Shown piece after piece: positions 8,823 to 17,525 of a DNA stretch of 64,000 nucleotides. The translations under genes were made by a program, and so were the position numbers. This DNA comes from Anaerocolumna sp. AGMB13020 (GTDB taxonomy: Bacteria; Bacillota; Clostridia; Lachnospirales; Lachnospiraceae): assembly GCF_033100115.1 (NCBI RefSeq), contig NZ_CP136910.1, positions 5,410,001 through 5,474,000 of the forward strand, in the 5' to 3' direction. Numbering within the stretch: position 1 is the first letter of the stretch; the number at the start of each line of letters is the position of its first letter. The notes under the pieces are model-generated. The model was not told the DNA's origin, ran no database searches, and saw only the letters and a list, made by a program, of their open reading frames with translations.

Positions 8823-9263
8823 ATGTATTTCTGGGATTCGGTTGGTGATTTTTTTCATACCTCGGACAATGAACGAAAAAGAGATGAATACAGTAAATTA
8901 GTCAAATATTTAAATAAGAAGATTCCCAAAGCGGAAGAGCTATATAGCAATTTGAAAACAGGCACTGACATGGAGTTTAAGATAATGAAAGGGACCAAAG
9001 ATAAGAACTTAGTTGGAGAGTTGGTTAAGATGTATGATCTTAAATTTGAAGTCTACCAGACGGATACTACAAATTTATTGGATTATTATAAAAATATGAT
9101 AGCTGCTTTTCGCAATAAATTAGCCTCTGCTCAAAGCCTGTATGAATATTATGCCGAACAGAGCAGGCTTGAGGATGAGAGGAGAAGACAGCGTATCCGG
9201 GAAGAACAGGAAAGAGAAGAAAGAGAAAGAGCAGCAGCGCAAAGTGCGAAAGCAAAGAAATAA
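8823..9263 (+). CDS. T7SS-operon coiled-coil protein, unknown function
   Basis: 146 residues, no signal peptide or membrane segment. Helical throughout, with a strongly charged coiled-coil tail (DERRRQRIREEQEREERER, about residues 119-137). A short protein of this sort in front of WXG100-like partners and a large effector resembles the YwqH-type accessory proteins of LXG operons, but I cannot match a specific domain. AAGGAGG precedes the ATG. It is followed 33 bases later by a WXG100-like gene in the same direction. Most likely an effector-specific chaperone or targeting factor. Confidence 0.65.
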   Translation: MYFWDSVGDFFHTSDNERKRDEYSKLVKYLNKKIPKAEELYSNLKTGTDMEFKIMKGTKDKNLVGELVKMYDLKFEVYQTDTTNLLDYYKNMIAAFRNKLASAQSLYEYYAEQSRLEDERRRQRIREEQEREERERAAAQSAKAKK

Positions 9264-9296
9264 AGGAGCTTTATCGTAAGTCAGGAGGCAGTAACG

Positions 9297-9653
9297 ATGG
9301 AAAAATTAGTATTAGACAGGGATAGATTTGTAGAGCTTAAGAACAATACATCCCAAATGAACGACAAATTAGAGAAGGCATTTCAATTAGGCAAGGAATT
9401 TCTTGCTATGCTGCAGACAACAGATCAGTGGGAAGGTAAGAGCAAAGAGGAATTTCAAAGCTACCTGCATCTGGTGCTGCAATATCATGGACAATTGATC
9501 GGTGAGAAAATGCCTGCCATAGGAAAAGTAAAAACGGCGAAAGTCAATGGAAACACCTGTGAGACAGCCCTGGAAACCTTGCAGGAACACAATCGAAATA
9601 TGGATCAGTTTACCGGTAACTGCAAATCATACCAGGAATTGGAGAGGATATAG
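9297..9653 (+). CDS. WXG100-like protein of the effector operon
   Basis: 118 residues, all helical, with a central turn TTDQWEGKSKEEF (W about residue 42) that matches the W-x-G turn of the WXG100 family. The C-terminal helix ends QELERI. The ribosome site CAGGAGG is well spaced. The next gene begins one base after its stop (TAGG-ATG at 9651-9657), so the two are translationally coupled. In LXG-type operons such proteins bind the N-terminal helical domain of the effector to form a composite export substrate; that is the likely role here. Confidence 0.8.
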   Translation: MEKLVLDRDRFVELKNNTSQMNDKLEKAFQLGKEFLAMLQTTDQWEGKSKEEFQSYLHLVLQYHGQLIGEKMPAIGKVKTAKVNGNTCETALETLQEHNRNMDQFTGNCKSYQELERI

Positions 9654-9654
9654 G

Positions 9655-10302
9655 ATGCTGTTCAAGGAAGAGGAACTTATCTGTTTTAACAGTGTATTAG
9701 ATGGAAAGCGAATATTTGGCACAAATTTCAGTGCACCTAAAGAAATATCAAAGGAATACATAGAGAAGACCCTGTCACAGCTGGCAGAGAACAAGTTTTT
9801 AGATGAGAATAAGAAACCGACCGAAAGCTTTTGCCTTGCAGTAAAGGTATTGGAAGAATACAAGGAATCACAGCGGTATCTGATAATGAATCAGATGAAT
9901 ATCGCTTTTGCAAAAGATAAAAAAAACATTATATGTCTCGGTAAGACCGATAAGGGTTATGAAATGACGGTCTTAAAAAAGGAATTGTTCTTATATGAAT
10001 ATATGAGGAATATCCCTTTTCTGGCAGAAGAGGATTCCAAGGAGAGAATAGCAGCAAAGACGGAATTTGAAGAATGGTACCAGGATTTAGAGAGTCCGGA
10101 ATTAAGGAATATCACTTTCCTGCAGGAATTTGAGCAGAATAAATCCGGTGGTACCTATATCCTATACCAGAAAGAGAACCAGGGCTATCTCTATGAGCCT
10201 GCTTCCAAGCAGATGAAGCGGGGTGGCTCACTGCAATTCAGACAGCTGCTGCTGAAGTTATTTCAGATAAACAGTAAGGAGGGAGTATATAATGGCTGCT
10301 AA
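9655..10302 (+). CDS. Unknown protein of the T7SS effector operon
   Basis: 215 residues from the ATG at 9655; a longer frame starting at 9547 would lie inside the previous gene and is not credible. GGAGAGG inside the end of that gene serves as ribosome site. The protein is soluble, mixed alpha/beta, acidic, with ISKEYIEKTLSQLAENKFLDENKK near the N-terminus, which looks like a helical, winged-helix-like segment, and strands such as NIICLGKTDKGYEMTVLKK and GTYILYQKENQGYLYEP. I do not recognise a family with certainty; the position recalls EspG-like chaperones of T7SS. Its last 11 bases overlap the next gene. A 3' fragment is duplicated at 21918. Confidence 0.65.
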   Translation: MLFKEEELICFNSVLDGKRIFGTNFSAPKEISKEYIEKTLSQLAENKFLDENKKPTESFCLAVKVLEEYKESQRYLIMNQMNIAFAKDKKNIICLGKTDKGYEMTVLKKELFLYEYMRNIPFLAEEDSKERIAAKTEFEEWYQDLESPELRNITFLQEFEQNKSGGTYILYQKENQGYLYEPASKQMKRGGSLQFRQLLLKLFQINSKEGVYNGC

Positions 10303-10615
10303 CATTAAGATTTCCTTTGAGATGATGCAGGAGTTTGACAAGCTTCTGTTGATGATCTCTGAATTGGAGGAGGCTATGCTGCAAATAGTAAATTCCGCAA
10401 ATCTGCTTGACGAAGAGGTTACAGTAGAGTTTGCATATGAAGGAAAAGCAAAAGATGAAATGCAGAATTTTTATAAAGGCTGTTTCAATCACACCCAAAC
10501 GCTTATTAATCTTTATGGTAAAGCGTATCAGTTTGCAGTAAATGCTATCATAGACATGATAGAACAGGATATGATACTGGCAAGAGCATTGCAGCGGGGG
10601 GATGCGAAATGGTAA
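10292..10615 (+). CDS. WXG100-like effector partner
   Basis: 107 residues in two long helices around the turn FAYEGKAKDEMQ (about residues 47-58), where YEG takes the place of WXG. Starts inside the previous gene (11-base overlap) and overlaps the effector gene by 7 bases (10609-10615), so it is tightly coupled to effector synthesis. AAGGAGGG precedes the ATG. Probable role: the partner that pairs with the effector's N-terminal helices for T7SS export. A second, frameshifted copy is at 21975-22295. Confidence 0.8.
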   Translation: MAANIKISFEMMQEFDKLLLMISELEEAMLQIVNSANLLDEEVTVEFAYEGKAKDEMQNFYKGCFNHTQTLINLYGKAYQFAVNAIIDMIEQDMILARALQRGDAKW

Positions 10616-12150
10616 GACAGCTGGGAAGAGAAATAATTGACAAATACACCTGGCTGGAGAGAGCGAATATTACCATGGGTTATTCCACGAACCTCCTCTT
10701 TGATTTCGCTGATCTGGATGAGCTTTGCAAGGATATCGAAGGCGAACTGGACGCCCAATCCCTGGGGGCAGGCTTCACTTCCCAAGGACAGCGGATCGAT
10801 GAATTCGTAGAACATAGAAGTGCGTTGTTAAGCTATACCAGCGATATCTTATATGATATAGATGAATATCTGGAAAATCCACTTTATAAAGGGTTTAATA
10901 ATGCCATGGATATGATGGCAGCCATTGATATGAGAGATGCAAAGACGGATAATACCATTGGGTTACAGGAACATACAAGTATGTATGTGGGTGCTGGAAT
11001 GTATGATGAGGTTGGGGGAGATATGACCTCCCTTAACCTGGAGGATTTTATAGGTAATAAGAATAAAAGTCTCACTAATTATCAGAAAGTAGATGACTTT
11101 GCGGATTTATTTGCAAAAGACTATGAAAATCTGGTAAATAATGATAAAATAGACCCAAATGAGGAGACTTTGCAGGAGTATCTGGACAGCCTGGTATTAA
11201 AAGAATTTGCTCATAAAAAGGACTCCCCTTTCTGGAAGGAACTATTAGAATCGTTAAGCGAAATGACGGTCGTAATTCCCATGATTGAGGCAGCAACGGG
11301 TAAAACCCTTATAACAGGAGATTATCTGACGGGTGATGAACAAGCTTTTAAGGTAGTATCAGGGGTAGTAAGCCTGGCGACCTTAGGATATGGCGCTGCA
11401 ATCGCGAAAGGCGGTGGGGCTTTAGCCAAAATGTTTGCCGCAGATATCCTGGCGGAAGTGGTGTCAGGGTCAACTGTAATCGTTTGTGATAAGGCAGGTG
11501 TGCCTTCTACGGTGACGGTTGCTTTGGCGATTCTGTTAGGGTCCACAACGGGAATGATTGCGGATAAAGCATTGCTTAAAAATACACCGTTGCTTAAGAA
11601 CGGAATTGAGATTGATGATACTGTAAAATACAAAAAGTATTGGGATGATGTTGCTAATGGGAAGTATGATATACCTTACGGTATGACCTCTGAGGAATAT
11701 GCTCAGTATTTGAAAGGTTTGGATAAGGTTGATAAAGCTATTAAAGGGTCAGAAGATGTAATTAAGGGTGGCTCTGGGTCAGGAAAATTAACTATTATTG
11801 ATGGTGGTACATATTCACAGAGTGAGATTAATGCAGCACAGTATGTAGCTGATTTAGGTAATGATGTTACATTAAGACCTCCAGTTGGAACAAGAGCAGG
11901 TGGTGAAACTTCAGACTTAATTGTTAATGGTGTCAATTATGATGTTTATACACCAGAAACTAGTAATCCATCGGCTATTATCAGAGCAATGACAAAGAAA
12001 AACACTCAGACAACAGGAATTGTATTAGATTTATCTAAAACAACAGTAACAGCAGAAGATTTGGGAAATTGCCTTTCAAGAATAAAGGGAGCAATAGAGA
12101 AAAATGGGGGAACGTGTAACATTCAAGATATAATAATTATGCCAAAGTGA
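10609..12150 (+). CDS. T7SS polymorphic toxin with CdiA-like C-terminal nuclease domain
   Basis: 513 residues in three parts. Residues 1-230 are helical and acidic, the trafficking part that pairs with WXG100-like partners. Residues 231-338 are a pre-toxin segment rich in Gly, Ala and Val with hydrophobic stretches (VVSGVVSLATLGYGAAIAKG, VTVALAILLGSTTGMIAD). After a variable linker ending KGGSGSGK comes the tip, residues about 400-513: SEINAAQYVADLGNDVTLRPP, GGETSDLIVNGVNYDVYTP, TTGIVLDLSKTTVTAEDLGN, NIQDIIIMPK. That order is like CdiA C-terminal tRNA-nuclease tips of the PD-(D/E)XK type (Glu, Asp and Asp-x-Tyr); nuclease activity is inference. The pre-toxin segment is found again at 18396 and 19703 before other tips. 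The cognate immunity gene follows after 10 bases. Confidence 0.85.
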   Translation: MVRQLGREIIDKYTWLERANITMGYSTNLLFDFADLDELCKDIEGELDAQSLGAGFTSQGQRIDEFVEHRSALLSYTSDILYDIDEYLENPLYKGFNNAMDMMAAIDMRDAKTDNTIGLQEHTSMYVGAGMYDEVGGDMTSLNLEDFIGNKNKSLTNYQKVDDFADLFAKDYENLVNNDKIDPNEETLQEYLDSLVLKEFAHKKDSPFWKELLESLSEMTVVIPMIEAATGKTLITGDYLTGDEQAFKVVSGVVSLATLGYGAAIAKGGGALAKMFAADILAEVVSGSTVIVCDKAGVPSTVTVALAILLGSTTGMIADKALLKNTPLLKNGIEIDDTVKYKKYWDDVANGKYDIPYGMTSEEYAQYLKGLDKVDKAIKGSEDVIKGGSGSGKLTIIDGGTYSQSEINAAQYVADLGNDVTLRPPVGTRAGGETSDLIVNGVNYDVYTPETSNPSAIIRAMTKKNTQTTGIVLDLSKTTVTAEDLGNCLSRIKGAIEKNGGTCNIQDIIIMPK

Positions 12151-12160
12151 GGTAAAAATA

Positions 12161-12772
12161 ATGAGTAAAAGTTTTGAAATCTTTCCTACAAATCAATATA
12201 TACCAACTTATAATGAAGTAATAAATTTATCAAAAAGAATGTTTCAGGAATATATGATGACTCTAAATATAAAAAAGGATTTAGATGTAGTTCTTGAAAC
12301 ATTTAGAATACACGATAATTCTATTATTAATAAAATATATGATAAGGAAAAAATTAATATATCCAAAGAAGAGTATGCAGCATTTTGCGTAAATGAAGAA
12401 GGATTCGTTAATCTTTTTTATCATACTTTTAGTGAACTAGATGAACAATTTTGGAATGATGAGATTCAGTATAATGAAAGAGCTAAGAATTATATTAAGG
12501 ATATTGAATTGTATAAAAAATTAGGGTATTCGTGGCTAATAAAAAAGAATGCAGGTCAACCACCTGTAGTAAATTTATATTTTGGTTATATAGGAATTGC
12601 TATTGCTAACTTAACAGAAGGTGTAATTTACTCAGATGATGGAGGATGGGAGTATCAATGTTTTCCAGTAAAGGCAAAAGAATTTAAAGAAAAATATTTA
12701 AATATTAGCACTTTGCAAGATAATGAATTGATAGAATATATAAAAAATAATGTTGAGAAATTAAGGAAATAA
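12161..12772 (+). CDS. Probable immunity protein to the CdiA-like toxin tip
   Basis: 203 residues, no signal or membrane segment, and markedly more AT-rich in codon use than the effector's N-terminal part, as are the toxin tip and all other immunity genes of this island. It starts 10 bases after the effector stop with GAGGT as ribosome site. I do not recognise the fold. The call rests on position, base composition and the general rule that the gene directly after a polymorphic toxin encodes its antitoxin. Features: helical N-terminal half, then LGYSWLIKKNAGQPPVVNLYF and a strand-rich C-terminal third. Confidence 0.7.
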   Translation: MSKSFEIFPTNQYIPTYNEVINLSKRMFQEYMMTLNIKKDLDVVLETFRIHDNSIINKIYDKEKINISKEEYAAFCVNEEGFVNLFYHTFSELDEQFWNDEIQYNERAKNYIKDIELYKKLGYSWLIKKNAGQPPVVNLYFGYIGIAIANLTEGVIYSDDGGWEYQCFPVKAKEFKEKYLNISTLQDNELIEYIKNNVEKLRK

Positions 12773-12789
12773 TCTAAAATTAGTCAAAA

Positions 12790-12829
12790 GAACAGTTAGT
12801 AGATGCAAAAATCCACTGACTGTTTTTTC
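12790..12829 (+). terminator. Intrinsic terminator of the effector/immunity operon
   Basis: AACAGTTAGTAGA and TCCACTGACTGTT form an imperfect stem followed by TTTTTTCGG. Confidence 0.75.
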
Positions 12830-12876
12830 GGCTCTAAATTAAATGTAACCAAATCTGAAAAGAGTTAATTAATTTA

Positions 12877-13011
12877 ATTATGGTTATACTTTAGGACTTT
12901 CAACTACCTAAATCCCAGTCTCTTAATTCAATATCATGGCTCTCAAGAAGTGATGTAATCCATGATATGAATTAAGAGACTTTAGCAAAAAAATTGCCAT
13001 GGGTATACAAT
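12877..13011. repeat. R1 element, full copy 1
   Basis: About 130 bases. Begins TTATGGTTATACTTTAG and ends near CCATGGGTATAC, so an ATGGkTATAC decamer stands at both ends in direct orientation. Inside is a long hairpin: the arm at 12917-12939 (AGTCTCTTAATTCAATATC and on) pairs with 12960-12981 with one bulged base. Other copies: 19569-19701 (full), 20617-20708 (truncated at the right arm), 18371-18387 and 13574-13592 (left end only). Most copies follow an immunity gene. Neither a coding frame nor a T-run fits a simple terminator. Confidence 0.75.
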
Positions 13012-13105
13012 CGGATTTCAAAGTGTAAAAGTGAAATTGTTTTAAGAAATCTTTATAATGGATAAAGATAAACTGATTTGCAAAATATCTTACAAAAGAA
13101 ATTTT

Positions 13106-13144
13106 GCGGTGTTTCCAGATTTTTTAAATATTGGAAATACCGCC
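13106..13144 (-). terminator. Terminator of the reverse-strand small gene
   Basis: GCGGTGTTTCCAGAT pairs with ATATTGGAAATACCGC; read on the reverse strand the stem is followed by AAAATTTCTTTT. Position fits the end of the gene at 13157-13447. Confidence 0.65.
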
Positions 13145-13156
13145 GATTCTTGTGAG

Positions 13157-13447
13157 TTATTTCAAATCTGCCAGTTGCATCAGCAAGGAAAAGCAGCATT
13201 GCATCCCCATACGAAATAGTACTGCCGAGTAGATGGAATTAGTAGTTGTTACTGCATCTACCCATCTTTCTATGATCTTGCACTGTTCTTTTGATAAATT
13301 AAGAGTTTCATATTTCTGGTAGAGTTCCGATTCTTCTGCCAAGGCATTCTGATACTCGGGGTCTGCATTTAACTGACTGCGGACATTGTTATCAGACCGT
13401 TCTTCCAGATAGGAATATAGCATGTCAAAAATTTTGGTATCTATCAT
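13157..13447 (-). CDS. Small helical protein of unknown function
   Basis: 96 residues from the ATG at 13447, chosen because AAAGGAGG lies 9 bases upstream; an open frame continues further upstream but has no ribosome site. Wholly helical: MIDTKIFDMLYSYLEERSD, then a Glu-rich middle, then FRMGMQCCFSLLMQLADLK. The layout recalls small proteins (DUF6809-like) common on plasmids and integrative elements of Lachnospiraceae, but I am not certain. It is the only intact reverse-strand gene in the island outside the IS, and sits between two R1 copies next to a Rep-like fragment, which suggests it came with a mobile element. Confidence 0.6.
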   Translation of the reverse strand: MIDTKIFDMLYSYLEERSDNNVRSQLNADPEYQNALAEESELYQKYETLNLSKEQCKIIERWVDAVTTTNSIYSAVLFRMGMQCCFSLLMQLADLK

Positions 13448-13573
13448 ATGGAAGGCCTCCTTTCTGACCACACATGATACTACAAAAGATAAGGGATATC
13501 CATTCACAGATAGTACCAAATTTAAGCGGGAAAAACAGGAAATTTAAACAAATCGGTATTCTTATGATATTTA

Positions 13574-13592
13574 TTATGGTTATACTTTAGGA
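13574..13592. repeat. R1 left-end fragment
   Basis: TTATGGTTATACTTTAGGA, identical to the first 19 bases of the full R1 copies, after which similarity stops (the next bases, TGTCATC, differ). The 13593-13774 stretch shows no gene. Confidence 0.65.
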
Positions 13593-13774
13593 TGTCATCA
13601 AAATAAAATCTAATAAACCCAACTGCACATATAACCTTTGCCGAAGGCATTCGTGATAAGTGACCGATTACTATGAATCGAGTCAGAATTCTGTAAAGGA
13701 ATTGATTAGTTAAGGCAAAATTTTGCCTTGGATATACGAAAGAACAAAACTTGATATTAAGTTCCAAAAGTCTA

Positions 13775-13829
13775 ATATAAACGTACTTTTTGTAGCAAAA
13801 AAATTTGTTGCGAAAGGTGCGTTTTATTA
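13775..13829 (+). repeat. R2 repeat, copy upstream of the Rep-like fragment
   Basis: 55 bases beginning ATATAAACGTACTTTTTGTA and ending TTGCGAAAGGTGCGTTTTATTA, able to fold into an imperfect hairpin (AAACGTAC against GGTGCGTTT). An almost identical copy is at 21864-21918, and the right half occurs again at 20704-20741. In this copy the GAAAGG near the right end provides the ribosome site of the Rep-like frame. Confidence 0.65.
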
Positions 13830-14254
13830 TGCGAATTAAAAAAGTGGATTCAAAATCAATTATTCTCCATGAGGAGACCGAAGTAAAATTCAAAACAGCG
13901 GGAAATACGAGAGAAGTTCAGTTTTCTGCAGGAGTTAACAGAAGGTGTCCGATACAGAACATTTCTAAGGACAAATACCTTGATAGAGAAACTGGAGAAA
14001 TCAAAGAGAGAAAGAAATCGGAGAACCGTTATCAGTCTCCTAAAAGTGTCAGAAAGAGTATCAATAAACTGATGGATTTGATTCGATGTAATGCAACAGA
14101 CACAAGCTATTGTAAATGGCTTACGCTGACCTATGCTGATGCAATGACAGACCATGAAAAAGTCTATGAAGATGGAAAAATGTTTCTCAGGAGAGGACTT
14201 AAGAGAAGAATTAGTTCCTGTGAGCCACAACCGCTGTTCCACCAAGACCTGTGA
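13829..14254 (+). pseudogene. Truncated Rep-like (rolling-circle replication-associated) protein fused to IS110 sequence
   Basis: Residues 1-119 read as an N-terminal part of the replication initiator-like proteins of small plasmids and phage-like elements in Lachnospiraceae: a basic region, SVRKSINKLMDLIRCNATDTSYCKWLTLTYADAMTDHEKVYEDGK. The Tyr/His-rich catalytic part expected after it is missing. At about 14186 the sequence switches to an IS110 transposase in another frame, and this frame then runs to a chance stop at 14254. So it is a gene remnant cut by an IS insertion or deletion. The family assignment is moderate. A much-decayed copy of its first bases lies at 21768-21820. Confidence 0.55.
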
Positions 14255-14840
14255 AAAGATAATAGATACCATCAGAAATGACAAAGTGAAAGAAAATGAA
14301 CATCAAGAATCCAGAGATGTGGTAACAAAAGGGATTGTTAGTGATTTGCAGCATTATGAAAAGCAGTTACAGGAAGTGGATGCAGAGTTAGAAAAGCTGT
14401 ATCATTTCCTTGGTTGTACCTTAACCACAATTCCTGGTGTAAATATCACGACAGCAGTGAAAATGCTCGCAGAGATTGGCGATATCAACCGCTTTTCCAA
14501 TGCATCGAAACTGGCACAGTTTGCAGGTATCGCACCGTTGAAACTGTCGTCGGCAGGAAAAGGTACGGATAAGGCATCCAAACAGGGTAACCGAAGATTA
14601 CAGGCTACCATGTACTTTTTAGCGGTACAGATGATACAGGTATCGTCTAAGGGAACAGCTAGAAATCCAGCATTTCGAGCATATTATGATGGAAGAATAG
14701 CAGAAGGGAAGAATGGTCAGAAGGTCTTGATATGCATATCGAGACGACTGATAAATATCATCTATGGAATGTTAAAAAGTGGTACAGAATATCGAATGCC
14801 TGAGGTAAAAGAAAGCAATACTGATTCCGATAAAATGTAA
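14187..14840 (+). pseudogene. IS110-family transposase, N-terminal part missing
   Basis: About 217 residues of the C-terminal part: EKQLQEVDAELEKLYHFLGC, then LTTIPGVNITTAVKMLAEIGDINRFSNASKLAQFAGIAPL and GTDKASKQGNRRLQATMYFLAVQM, the helix-hairpin-helix and Transposase_20 domain of IS110 transposases. The N-terminal DEDD (RuvC-like) domain with the acidic catalytic residues is absent, so the protein cannot be active. The sequence joins the Rep-like fragment at about 14186. The right end of the IS presumably lies between 14840 and the toxin fragment that opens at 14951. Confidence 0.8.
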
Positions 14841-14950
14841 GTAGGAAAAATATAGAATATGTGATAAAATTTTAAGCAGATGTGATACTGCTTGGAAAAG
14901 GCGAGTTTTTCAAAGGAGTAGACAATCGGCTTAGATATTTATAAGGATAA

Positions 14951-15472
14951 AGATTCAAAGTCAAGGGTGGCAGTAAAACTATTAGTGAAATTGATAGGGT
15001 TAAAATTAACAATTGGGATTTTACTCCTAGCGATGAACAATATCTCAAATACAAAAAGGTATATGATAATCCACTATATTATGACCAATCAACAGGAGCA
15101 ATTCATTGGCCTATAAATGATGGATTTAAAGCCGGAACAAAACTTGATGACCAAATGATATCAGAAGGAAAAATTTTCAAAAGATATGGCTCGAATAGTG
15201 GAGAATTTCTTGGAAATGCAACTGATTCTTTTGAATCTAGAGCACTTGCACCACATAGTGAAGGAGCTGAAGTGCATTATTATCAGTTGACAGAAGACTA
15301 TAAAATGACAATGGGAGAGGCTGCTGAATGGTTTGGAAGTGATGGTGGCGCTGAACAATTTGTTAAGTATAAAGCCGATGGAACTAAATATACAATAAAA
15401 GAATTAGAAGACATGGGGATATTAGATGACGTTACAGATTTGGTAAATAAAGGAGAGATTAATATTGAATGA
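14951..15472 (+). pseudogene. Orphan toxin tip, TNT (NAD+ glycohydrolase)-like
   Basis: The frame is open from 14951 and has no credible start, so this is a detached C-terminal tip. It carries the marks of the TNT family (the tuberculosis necrotizing toxin): AIHWPINDGF, a turn FKRYGSNSGEFLG, FESRALAPHSEGAEVHYYQL and a late GEAAEWFGSDGGAEQFVKYK. In TNT toxins the RYG..G and R-A-L-P-like segments build the NAD+ pocket. The tip begins KVKGGSKTISEID, and KGGS matches the linker of the intact effector, so it could become active if joined to that gene in frame. It overlaps the next gene by 8 bases. As it stands it lacks a start, export part and probably expression. Confidence 0.7.
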
Positions 15473-16049
15473 TATAAATGAATTATTAATAGATAATGGT
15501 ATAAGTATTCATCATAAAAATAATCAAGATTATTTTTGTAGCATATATAATATTATTCCGCAAGATGATTATGTATTATTAGAATTGGAAAATGAAAGCT
15601 ATTCGTTATATGAGATTCATAGAGGCCAAAAGATATACAAGATTAAAGATAATGATAAAGAAAAGGCGATTATATTGGGCATAGTACTATATAAAAAAAT
15701 GAATGACAGTGTGACGGACCGTGAGAAAGTAAGAATAATTAAAAATTTAGTAAGTAAAGGTGATGAAAAATTGGCAATTACTTATTTCGGCGAATTTGAT
15801 GATAATATTTATTCAATAGGAACTGAAGAAAGAATGAAAATTTCTCTAATAAAAGGACTAAATGGTACAAGTGTTGTTTATGATAAAAAGTATATAGTCG
15901 AAGATGTAACATTATGTAGAGCATATGTAGTACTTTACAATTATTGCAAAAATCTTAAGGAGATTTTATCATTTTATCATACTAATAAAGATTTTATTAA
16001 TGGTAAAAATATAGATGTACAAGAAATGATAAAACTTTATATTTTTTGA
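15465..16049 (+). CDS. Probable immunity protein to the TNT-like tip
   Basis: 194 residues from a TTG start inside the end of the toxin tip; AAAGGAGAG lies 9 bases upstream and the overlap suggests coupling. Very AT-rich, soluble, alpha/beta. No family recognised. The gene is intact although the toxin in front of it is headless, the pattern expected if immunity is kept under selection against kin that still carry the toxin. Function inferred from position only. Confidence 0.6.
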   Translation: MNDINELLIDNGISIHHKNNQDYFCSIYNIIPQDDYVLLELENESYSLYEIHRGQKIYKIKDNDKEKAIILGIVLYKKMNDSVTDREKVRIIKNLVSKGDEKLAITYFGEFDDNIYSIGTEERMKISLIKGLNGTSVVYDKKYIVEDVTLCRAYVVLYNYCKNLKEILSFYHTNKDFINGKNIDVQEMIKLYIF

Positions 16050-16294
16050 TTAGTAACATACTAAACAAATATGTTTCTAACAAACACATGTATTACTTTC
16101 GGTTGGACAAAAAGTTTTTAAGAGATTCACACAGAAGTAAAGCCTTATGGCGAGGCATTAATGTTAGTTGCGAAGAATATATAGAACTGTATGGGAGTTA
16201 CAAAGAATAATATAGTTTATAAACAGAGGTTTGATAATATATTAGAAATTGCGGTAGTGGATTTCATATGTTTCATTGGTCCTATGTCAAGATT
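16050..16294. other. AT-rich spacer with a short frame, left flank of the IS3 element
   Basis: A 40-residue frame (16088-16210, YYFRLDKKFLRDSHRSKALW and on, ending YGSYKE) is present but has no ribosome site and no partner I recognise; it may be debris of another mobile element. The remainder shows nothing readable. The stretch ends at ATT (16292-16294), which is repeated on the other side of the IS. Confidence 0.4.
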
Positions 16295-16325
16295 TAGTAC
16301 AAATTAAAATGAGAAGTTCTGCATG

Positions 16326-17230
16326 TTAAGCAGCAGGCAGAGACTTAGCCCTCTCATACAGTTTTTCATATTCGTCTGGAGACAAATAATCACAATGGCT
16401 GTGTATTCTGACGGTGTTATAAAAGGCTTCAATATATTCAAAAACAAGCTTATATGCATGGTTGTAGTTATGAATACTAAACCGGTTCAACCATTCTCGT
16501 TTGATGAGAGAATGGAAAGATTCAATACAGGCATTGTCGTAAGGATAGCCAGTATGAGAATAACTTCGTTGCATATTTACAGTGGCTTCTCGCCAGGCAT
16601 TAGAAACATACTGGCTACCACGGTCTGAGTGTATAATCAAAGGAAAATCGGTGTCTCGACAAGCTTTTGCTTTATTGATTGTTTCGATAACGGAACACAC
16701 TTCCATAGTATCAGAAAGAGTCCAGGCAATAATCTTTCTGGAAAATAAGTCCATAACGCAGTGAGATAGACAAATCCGTCCTGTGTCCAAATATAATTGA
16801 TATCGGTACACCAGACAGCATTAGGGCGTTCTGGATTAAACTGTTCATCAAGAATGTTGTGAAGTTCATCACTGAAATCAGAGTCTCTGGTTGTAGTGGT
16901 CCAAGGTTTAATCCACTGAGCTTTGATACCCATTTCACGCATGTATTTACCTACTGTGCGCTGGGCAATGGTTTCCCCAGATTTGCGAAGTTCCTTGGTG
17001 ACTTTAGGAGCGCCGTAATTCTGTTTTGAACTATCATAAATCTTCTGGATTTCCTTTTTGACAGCCTCTTTACGTTGCTTGGTGGAAGAGACTTTTCGGT
17101 TCAGAAAAGCATGATATCCAGAGCGAGACACGCCTAAAAATTTCAGCATTCCGGAAGTAGAGACTCGGCGTTTTGTAACTTTAGATGCCTCTACCTTGGC
17201 AGAAACTTCGGTATAGATAGCTTCTGTCAA
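16326..17230 (-). pseudogene. IS3-family transposase orfB, frameshifted
   Basis: The 5' part (17230 down to about 16770) reads an HTH_21 region (GVSRSGYHAFLNRK, YGAPKVTKELRKSGETIAQRTVGKYM) and the first DDE strand VWCTDINYIWTQDGFVYL. The frame then shifts, and the 3' part (from about 16800 to 16326) continues VMDLFSRKIIAWTLSD, HSDRGSQYVS and ACIESFHSLIKREW. All three catalytic acidic residues (TDI, SDR, IES) are present but in two frames, with the shift near 16760-16770. Unless this is a sequencing error or programmed slip, the transposase is dead. Confidence 0.85.
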
Positions 17231-17525
17231 TCTTTCCCCAGAATGTCGATGACTTTTTTTAACACATCAAGTGCATCCTGAGCGTCACGGAGCTCACGTT
17301 TGAGACGAGCGATTTCCTTTTGTTCATCTGATTCGTAGTTACCGGAACCTCTAACGGGAATGTCACCATCATGGTCACGGAACTGAGCCTCCCATTTGGC
17401 TAAGGTACTTATACCAATTCCGAGATTCTTGGCACATTCAACCTGTGTAAGATCAGGATGTTCCTTGCGATAGTTGATAGAATCTAACTGAACTGCTTAG
17501 TGTGTTGTTTTGATTTTCTTGGCAT
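17227..17525 (-). pseudogene. IS3-family transposase orfA, frameshifted
   Basis: Starts MPRKSKQHTKQFS, then hits a stop; after a one-base shift the same strand reads DSINYRKEHPDLTQVECAKNLGIGISTLAKWEAQFRDHDG and a leucine-zipper-like end (EQKEIARLKRELRDAQDALDVLKKVIDILGK). That is the helix-turn-helix and coiled coil of an IS150-type OrfA. It overlaps the start of orfB by 4 bases. Confidence 0.8.

Noticed and set aside
8362..10615. Presence of T7SS machinery genes
   Set aside because: No EssC, EssB, EsaA or EccC-like product is seen anywhere in the window; only substrates and accessory proteins are present.
13829..14254. A complete small Rep gene
   Set aside because: The catalytic part is absent and the last third is IS110 sequence read in the wrong frame.
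16323..16628. Forward-strand open frames over the IS
   Set aside because: They are antisense to the orfB DDE domain.
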